Shown here: one piece after another, positions 5,849 to 9,584 of the stretch
How the letters are laid out: the number at the start of each line of letters is the position of its first letter
Position numbering within the stretch: position 1 is the first letter of the stretch
DNA from: Muribaculaceae bacterium
Lineage (GTDB): Bacteria > Bacteroidota > Bacteroidia > Bacteroidales > Muribaculaceae
DNA length: 9,584 nucleotides
Reading direction: 5' to 3'
Assembly: GCA_029051445.1 (NCBI GenBank)
Contig: JAIDKP010000462.1
Location: 1-9,584 of the forward strand
Program-made: the position numbers and the translations under genes
The notes under the pieces: model-generated
Told to the model about the DNA's origin: nothing
The model's input: the letters and a program-made list of their open reading frames with translations, nothing else
Database searches by the model: none

Positions 5849-7096
5849 TTATCCCTTTATTGCTGCGATGCCCGGAAGGATCTTGCCTTCAATTGCTTCA
5901 AGAAGCGCACCGCCACCGGTCGACACATAGCTTACCTGATCAGCAAGGCCAAACTTGTTTACGCAAGCTACAGAGTCACCGCCGCCAACAAGCGAGAATG
6001 CACCCTTGTCGGTAGCTTCAACAATAGCCTCGGCAATAGCACGGCTGCCGGCAGTGAAATTATCGAACTCAAATACACCGGCAGGACCGTTCCAGAGGAT
6101 AGTCTTGGCATCCTTAATGGCATCCTTGAATGCCTCACGGGTATCGGGACCGGCATCAAGACCTTCCCATCCGTCGGGGATATCCATAACCGATACAATC
6201 TGAGTGTTTGCATCGTTGCTGAAAGCATCTGCTGCAACACAGTCTGTGCCGAGTACAAGATTCACACCTTTCTCCTTGGCTTTCTTCATGATGTCAAGAG
6301 CAAGATCAAGTTTGTCATTCTCACAGATCGACATACCTACCTTACCGCCCATAGCCTTGGCAAATGTGTAGGTCATACCGCCGCAAAGGATCAGATTATC
6401 CACCTTATCCATCAGGTTCTCGATGATACCAATCTTGGTCGAAACCTTCGAGCCACCCATAATAGCGGTGAACGGACGCTTGATGTTGCTCAGGATGTTG
6501 TCAACTGCATTGACTTCCTTCTCCATGAGGTAACCGAGCATCTTGTCATCAGCACCAAAACTGTCAGCGATAACAGCTGTCGATGCATGCTTGCGGTGAG
6601 CTGTACCAAAGGCATCATTCACATAAACATCGGCATAAGAAGCAAGTTTCTTTGCAAACTCCTTCTGACGCTCTTTCATTTCTTTCTTAGCTGCATCATA
6701 AGCGGGATCTTCCTTGTCGATACCAACAGGTTTGCCCTCTTCTTCGGGATAGAAACGAAGGTTCTCAAGCAGGAGAACTTCACCGGGTTTGAGGTTTGCA
6801 GCTGCTTCCGATGCGTCAGCGCAGTCTGGTGCGAATTTCACATCACGACCAAGAGCCTTTGCTACATCATCCTTGATCTGAGCGAGTGAGAACTTAGGGT
6901 TAACCTTGCCTTTAGGCTTGCCCATGTGGCTCATAATGATCAGACTTCCACCATCCTCAAGAATTTTCTTAAGTGTGGGCAGCGCACCACGGATACGGGT
7001 GTCGTCTGTTACTTTGCCATTCTCATCCAGAGGCACGTTGAAGTCCACGCGCACGATGGCCTTTTTGCCGTTGAAATTGTAGTTGTCGATTGTCAT
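5849..7096 (-). CDS. pgk: Phosphoglycerate kinase
   Basis: 415 aa, full length for bacterial PGK. It interconverts 1,3-bisphosphoglycerate plus ADP and 3-phosphoglycerate plus ATP in cytoplasmic glycolysis and gluconeogenesis. N-domain substrate residues are all visible: [10 protein letters not shown] (15-24; Asp18, Asn20), DTRIR (32-36), SHMGKPKG (56-63; His57), LRFYPEEE (113-120; Arg114) and TAHRKHAS (165-172; Arg168). C-domain nucleotide motifs follow: MGGSKVSTK (213-221), NGPAGVFE (336-343; Glu343), the glycine-rich GGGDSV (371-376) and STGGGA (392-397). The SHMGKPKG motif has Lys where many PGKs have Arg, a conservative change. The gene appears to stand alone: a perfect -7 box precedes it and a hairpin terminator follows. 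No other glycolytic gene is in the window. Confidence 0.99.
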   Translation of the reverse strand: MTIDNYNFNGKKAIVRVDFNVPLDENGKVTDDTRIRGALPTLKKILEDGGSLIIMSHMGKPKGKVNPKFSLAQIKDDVAKALGRDVKFAPDCADASEAAANLKPGEVLLLENLRFYPEEEGKPVGIDKEDPAYDAAKKEMKERQKEFAKKLASYADVYVNDAFGTAHRKHASTAVIADSFGADDKMLGYLMEKEVNAVDNILSNIKRPFTAIMGGSKVSTKIGIIENLMDKVDNLILCGGMTYTFAKAMGGKVGMSICENDKLDLALDIMKKAKEKGVNLVLGTDCVAADAFSNDANTQIVSVMDIPDGWEGLDAGPDTREAFKDAIKDAKTILWNGPAGVFEFDNFTAGSRAIAEAIVEATDKGAFSLVGGGDSVACVNKFGLADQVSYVSTGGGALLEAIEGKILPGIAAIKG

Positions 7097-7129
7097 CGCA
7101 AAAAGTGTTTTTACGTTTTACCTTTGCCG

Positions 7130-7137
7130 CAAATTTA
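7130..7137 (-). promoter_or_regulatory. Candidate -7 promoter box of pgk
   Basis: The minus strand reads TAAATTTG, an exact match to the Bacteroidetes -7 consensus TAnnTTTG, 33 nt upstream of the pgk start codon. It implies a short A-rich leader of about 25 nt. The -33 element is poor: an ATTG lies about 14 nt upstream of the box instead of TTTG at about 19. Confidence 0.5.
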
Positions 7138-7192
7138 GCTAAAATTCTTCACAATATCCACCTGTCCCCTCTTTTTATAAATAAAAAACAAA

Positions 7193-7633
7193 TCAGCAGG
7201 TCTGTGGGTTGATTGTTCCGGCAATAAAAGCCTCGATCAGTGGCAGGCATTCCTCTGCGGTCTTGCATTCCAGGCACAGGGACTCTACAGGACATATACC
7301 TGTACCCGAGCGGTTTATGATATTGTCTACAAGGATTCCATATTGAGCCGTTATATCATAGGATGCATACATTTTCAACGCCTTGCGGCTCATTACCTCG
7401 GCATAGACCACCCTGACACCACCAAGTATCATCAGTGCCGCCGCCCCTTTGCCTACAACTTTATCAGCTATCAGCGCGCCTTTCATAACCGCAGGTGTGT
7501 GCTTCAGGAAGTTCATCAGGTCTTTCACTCCCCTTTCGCGTCCGATCGTGAGTAGTCCGTCTTCATTCTCTATCACACACGAGCAGTTCTCTTCATGAAG
7601 TATCTCAGTCAGTCGTTTTAAATCTCTCATCAT
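7193..7633 (-). CDS. DUF1893 (TM1506-like, deaminase-fold) protein
   Basis: 146 aa, soluble, no signal peptide. The central segment ADKVVGKGAAALMILGGVRV (56-75), then YAEVMSRKAL (77-86), INRSGTG (106-112) and CPVESLCLEC (114-123), matches my recollection of DUF1893. Its Thermotoga member TM1506 has a cytidine-deaminase-like fold. I do not see the classical zinc-binding H-x-E and PCxxC pair; the nearest is CPVESLC, so ordinary nucleotide deamination should not be assumed. It is Cys-rich: 17, 19, 114, 120, 123, 129 and 146. Two consecutive ATGs (7633, 7630) are possible starts. It lies 22 nt after the small lipoprotein gene on the same strand, so the two are probably one operon. No strong hairpin terminator follows; only an AT-only palindrome (7172-7187) lies between it and the pgk promoter. 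Confidence 0.8.
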   Translation of the reverse strand: MMRDLKRLTEILHEENCSCVIENEDGLLTIGRERGVKDLMNFLKHTPAVMKGALIADKVVGKGAAALMILGGVRVVYAEVMSRKALKMYASYDITAQYGILVDNIINRSGTGICPVESLCLECKTAEECLPLIEAFIAGTINPQTC

Positions 7634-7655
7634 GGATATTCAGTCAATTCACATG

Positions 7656-8132
7656 TTATTCCGGATGTTCGTCTGAATCAAATTCTGAATTCATAAGCAT
7701 ATTCAGATATTCGTCCGATATATATGTATCATCCACATCAACCTCATTTTTCTGCAACCAGTTGTTGATCTCGTCAAGGTTCGATTTCAGCATGTCATAT
7801 ACTTTATCTGCCATATTGATCTCCGCTCCGTTTTTCACACGACACACATATTTTCCGTCACGCAATTCTACCGCTGAATAATAACGATACATGGCAGCTG
7901 ACCATTTCGCTTTCGTCGCCCCCGACATCTCATCGGCTATCGGCTTAGACCGCTTTTCATTCACATCGTAGCATATTTCAGAACCTATATAAATATTATT
8001 ATCTATATAATAGCGGACCGATGTGGATGTAATCTCCGGATCCGTCACATCATTCCGGTCGTATTTTGAAGCACACCCGATCGATATAAAAATCAGAAAT
8101 AGGCATATTGTTTTTTTAATTAGACTCATCAT
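7656..8132 (-). CDS. Small hypothetical lipoprotein
   Basis: 158 aa, not recognised. The N-terminus is a clear lipoprotein signal: SLIKK, the hydrophobic run TICLFLIFIS, then lipobox SIGC with Cys20. The mature part is acidic and mixed alpha/beta. It has a SVRYYIDNNIYIGSEICYDV segment (38-57) and SGATKAKWSAAMYRYYSAVE (70-89). These precede a helical C-terminal half rich in Asp, Glu and Asn (about 106-158). No catalytic motif is visible. Adjacent ATGs (8132, 8129) could each start it; both keep the signal peptide. It is divergent from the GH43 gene (109 nt between starts) and 22 nt upstream of the DUF1893 gene, with which it is probably transcribed. Confidence 0.75.
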   Translation of the reverse strand: MMSLIKKTICLFLIFISIGCASKYDRNDVTDPEITSTSVRYYIDNNIYIGSEICYDVNEKRSKPIADEMSGATKAKWSAAMYRYYSAVELRDGKYVCRVKNGAEINMADKVYDMLKSNLDEINNWLQKNEVDVDDTYISDEYLNMLMNSEFDSDEHPE

Positions 8133-8241
8133 ATTTAAACTGTTTCATACAAAAAAAAGAAATACCGACAATATTAGCAAACTTTTCAGATTAATTGTCA
8201 TATCTTTACTATCACATAACAATATGATCATCCATAATAAC

Positions 8242-9237
8242 ATGAAAAAAGGCTTTTTTATTCCAATGATCGCCATAGCATTGGGAGCATGCACACAGCC
8301 TAAAGAGGCTAAGATGTACACCAATCCGGTGATCGAGTCAAACTTCCCCGATCCGACATTCCTGAGAGCCGACGACGGGCACTTTTACGCTTATTGCACA
8401 CAGGGCAAGCTTGGAGATATACCTATTTATCAGTCAGACGACCTCATCAGTTGGACTTATGTGGCTAACGCTTTTCCCGATAGCACTGCTCGACCGTCCC
8501 TACTGCCACAGGGACGACTATGGGCTCCTGACATCATGAAGCTTAATGACAGATATGTCCTGACCTACTCACAGTCAAAATGGGGCGAAGAGCATCTCAA
8601 CGGACTTGGAATAGCGACATCCGACTCCCCTGTTGGCCCGTTCACTGACCTTGGCAAGCTTTTCACCAGTGACGAAATTGGTGTCCAGAACTCAATAGAT
8701 CCATCTTTATTCCTGACAGATGACAACAGACTCATGCTTCTATGGGGCAGTTTCAGCGGTCTTTATATGATTGAGCTTGACCCGGCAACACTTAAAGTCA
8801 AAGACGGAGCTGAAAAGAAGCAAGTTGCAGGCAACGCCTTTGAGGGATCACATATTTTCAAACATGATGGAAAATACTACCTGTTTGCCTCAATCGGAGC
8901 ATGCTGCGAGGGCGACAACAGCACATATAGGGTAGGTGTCGGGCGTTCCGACTCCCCTTTCGGCCCGTTTGTCGACCGCGACGGCAAAGATATGCTTGAC
9001 AACGGCCATCTTCTGGTTATATCGGGCGATGATGTGTGTCGTGGCCCCGGACACGGCTCTCAGATCGTGACCGATGCAAACGGCGATACATGGTATCTTT
9101 ATCACGGATATATCAAAGGCCGTTCAGGCGAAGGACGCATGATGTGGCTTGACAAAATACAATGGGATGAAGAGGGATGGCCTTTTGTCGAAAACGGCAA
9201 TCCTTCACACACACCCACACCGGGTCCTGTATTCTGA
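8242..9237 (+). CDS. GH43 family lipoprotein, endo-arabinanase-like
   Basis: 331 aa from the ATG at 8242, chosen because it gives a clean lipoprotein signal (MKKGFFIPMIAIALGAC, lipobox LGAC, Cys17). The frame extends further upstream without sense as a signal; an ATG at 8224 is the only close rival. The rest is one five-bladed GH43 propeller. The catalytic base is Asp37 in NFPDPTFL (34-41), the pKa-modulating Asp153 is in SIDPSLFL (151-158), the acid Glu201 is in FEGSHIF (200-206), and the central His271 is in GPGHGSQ (268-274). WAPDIMKL (94-101) is also typical. The ACCEGDNSTYRVGVGRS region (220-236) with GPFVDRDGKDML closely recalls arabinan endo-1,5-alpha-L-arabinosidases, so an arabinan or arabino-oligosaccharide substrate is likely but not proven. 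No accessory domain, SusC/SusD pair or sugar regulator adjoins it. The lipid anchor puts it in the periplasm or on the cell surface. Confidence 0.9.
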   Translation: MKKGFFIPMIAIALGACTQPKEAKMYTNPVIESNFPDPTFLRADDGHFYAYCTQGKLGDIPIYQSDDLISWTYVANAFPDSTARPSLLPQGRLWAPDIMKLNDRYVLTYSQSKWGEEHLNGLGIATSDSPVGPFTDLGKLFTSDEIGVQNSIDPSLFLTDDNRLMLLWGSFSGLYMIELDPATLKVKDGAEKKQVAGNAFEGSHIFKHDGKYYLFASIGACCEGDNSTYRVGVGRSDSPFGPFVDRDGKDMLDNGHLLVISGDDVCRGPGHGSQIVTDANGDTWYLYHGYIKGRSGEGRMMWLDKIQWDEEGWPFVENGNPSHTPTPGPVF

Positions 9238-9256
9238 TCACACTAAAACGAAAAAG

Positions 9257-9300
9257 CAGTGTGGCCTCCTGAATATAGGGAAGCCACACTGTTTCTTTTA
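9257..9300 (+). terminator. Strong, probably bidirectional terminator after the GH43 gene
   Basis: CAGTGTGGC (9257-9265) and GCCACACTG (9283-9291) form a perfect 9-bp stem. After one mismatch the stem continues with TCC/GGA (9267-9269 with 9279-9281). It is followed by TTTCTTTTA and preceded by AAAAAG. It lies 19 nt past the GH43 stop and 20 nt past the stop of the convergent DUF5683 gene, so it can serve both. Confidence 0.9.
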
Positions 9301-9311
9301 TAACGTTGTTA

Positions 9312-9584
9312 TCAGAAATTAAGCGCCCACTGCAGCCCTACCGACGGAAGCTTGCTGCGCCCGTCCTGAATTACCGCCGGAGACCATTGCAGAGACAAGT
9401 CTGGCGATATGTCAAAATTGGCAAGCGAAGCATCCACATATGCATCGACCATTGCAACAAGATATACGCCCACAATAGCAATGACACACAGGTCCCTGTT
9501 GCGCCTGAAATAATCCTTACGTAATTTCAGAGTATTGGTCAGCCAGGTTTTATCAAGATCCTCCTCTTTTACAGTCTTCGGAAA
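9312..9584 (-). CDS. DUF5683 domain protein, C-terminal 90 residues (partial)
   Basis: The minus strand is open from the window edge to a TGA at 9312-9314, giving 90 residues; the N-terminus lies outside the window. The visible part has a basic stretch (LKLRKDYFRRNRDLC), one transmembrane segment (about 33-45: VIAIVGVYLVAMV), then DAYVDASLANFDISPDLSLQW and a strand-like end (VGLQWALNF). The run of a membrane helix, VDAYVDASL and FDISPDLS is what I recall as the DUF5683 signature in Bacteroidetes. From memory, such genes often sit beside parA/parB, a lytic transglycosylase and relA, so those genes may lie just right of this window. Its molecular function is not known to me. It shares the 9257-9300 hairpin with the convergent GH43 gene. 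Confidence 0.8.
   Translation of the reverse strand, partial: FPKTVKEEDLDKTWLTNTLKLRKDYFRRNRDLCVIAIVGVYLVAMVDAYVDASLANFDISPDLSLQWSPAVIQDGRSKLPSVGLQWALNF

Noticed and set aside
7172..7187. AT-only palindrome after the DUF1893 gene, considered as a terminator
   Set aside because: The stem has no G/C pair, so it would be too weak to stop transcription.
8201..8208. TATCTTTA as the GH43 promoter -7 box
   Set aside because: It has one mismatch at the most conserved G of TAnnTTTG and no TTTG at a suitable upstream distance.
1..9584. CRISPR array, tRNA, rRNA, insertion sequence or prophage
   Set aside because: No regularly spaced repeats, no cloverleaf-like segment recognised, no transposase or integrase motif in any frame examined.

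Overview
The window looks like chromosomal DNA from a gut Bacteroidales bacterium, most likely Muribaculaceae or a close relative. This rests on gene content and protein flavour, not a database search. The evidence is: Bacteroidetes-type lipoproteins, a PagL-like outer-membrane acyl hydrolase of the long Bacteroidetes form, a GH43 lipoprotein, an AraC regulator with a DUF6597-type sensor half, a DUF1893 protein, a DUF5683 protein, promoter -7 boxes of the TAnnTTTG type, and no Shine-Dalgarno signals deciding starts. I see no phage, IS element, CRISPR array, tRNA or rRNA. Almost everything is on the minus strand; the GH43 gene is the exception.

Layout, read right to left as the minus-strand genes are transcribed. 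(a) 9312-9584: the last 90 codons of a DUF5683 membrane protein. (b) 8242-9237 (plus): a secreted GH43 glycosidase lipoprotein resembling endo-arabinanases, closed by a strong hairpin terminator. (c) 8132-7193: a small unrecognised lipoprotein followed by a DUF1893 deaminase-fold protein, 22 nt apart. (d) 7096-5849: phosphoglycerate kinase with a perfect -7 box and its own hairpin terminator. (e) 5848-5169: a 680-nt gap with no convincing gene but several inverted repeats and short reading frames. (f) 5168-3678: an AraC-family regulator and a CAT-fold acetyltransferase. (g) 3512-2316: an ECF sigma factor and a membrane protein that is probably its anti-sigma factor, closed by a terminator. (h) 2100-6: a lipoprotein of unknown function overlapping by 11 nt a PagL-like acyl hydrolase.

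The most interesting part is 3512-6. The presumed anti-sigma factor lacks a recognisable FecR-type domain. Its periplasmic half reads like the LolA/RseB fold, which in proteobacterial RseB senses mislocalised lipoprotein or LPS. The next unit downstream encodes a PagL-type LPS-modifying enzyme. I infer a possible envelope-stress circuit in which a lipid-sensing anti-sigma factor controls lipid A remodelling; the sequence shows adjacency and domain flavour but no regulatory link. In addition, the PagL-like protein keeps the catalytic His and Ser but appears to carry Asn where PagL has its catalytic Glu.

The remaining genes are ordinary accessory or housekeeping genes. The 5169-5848 gap holds unexplained structure worth an RNA-seq look.
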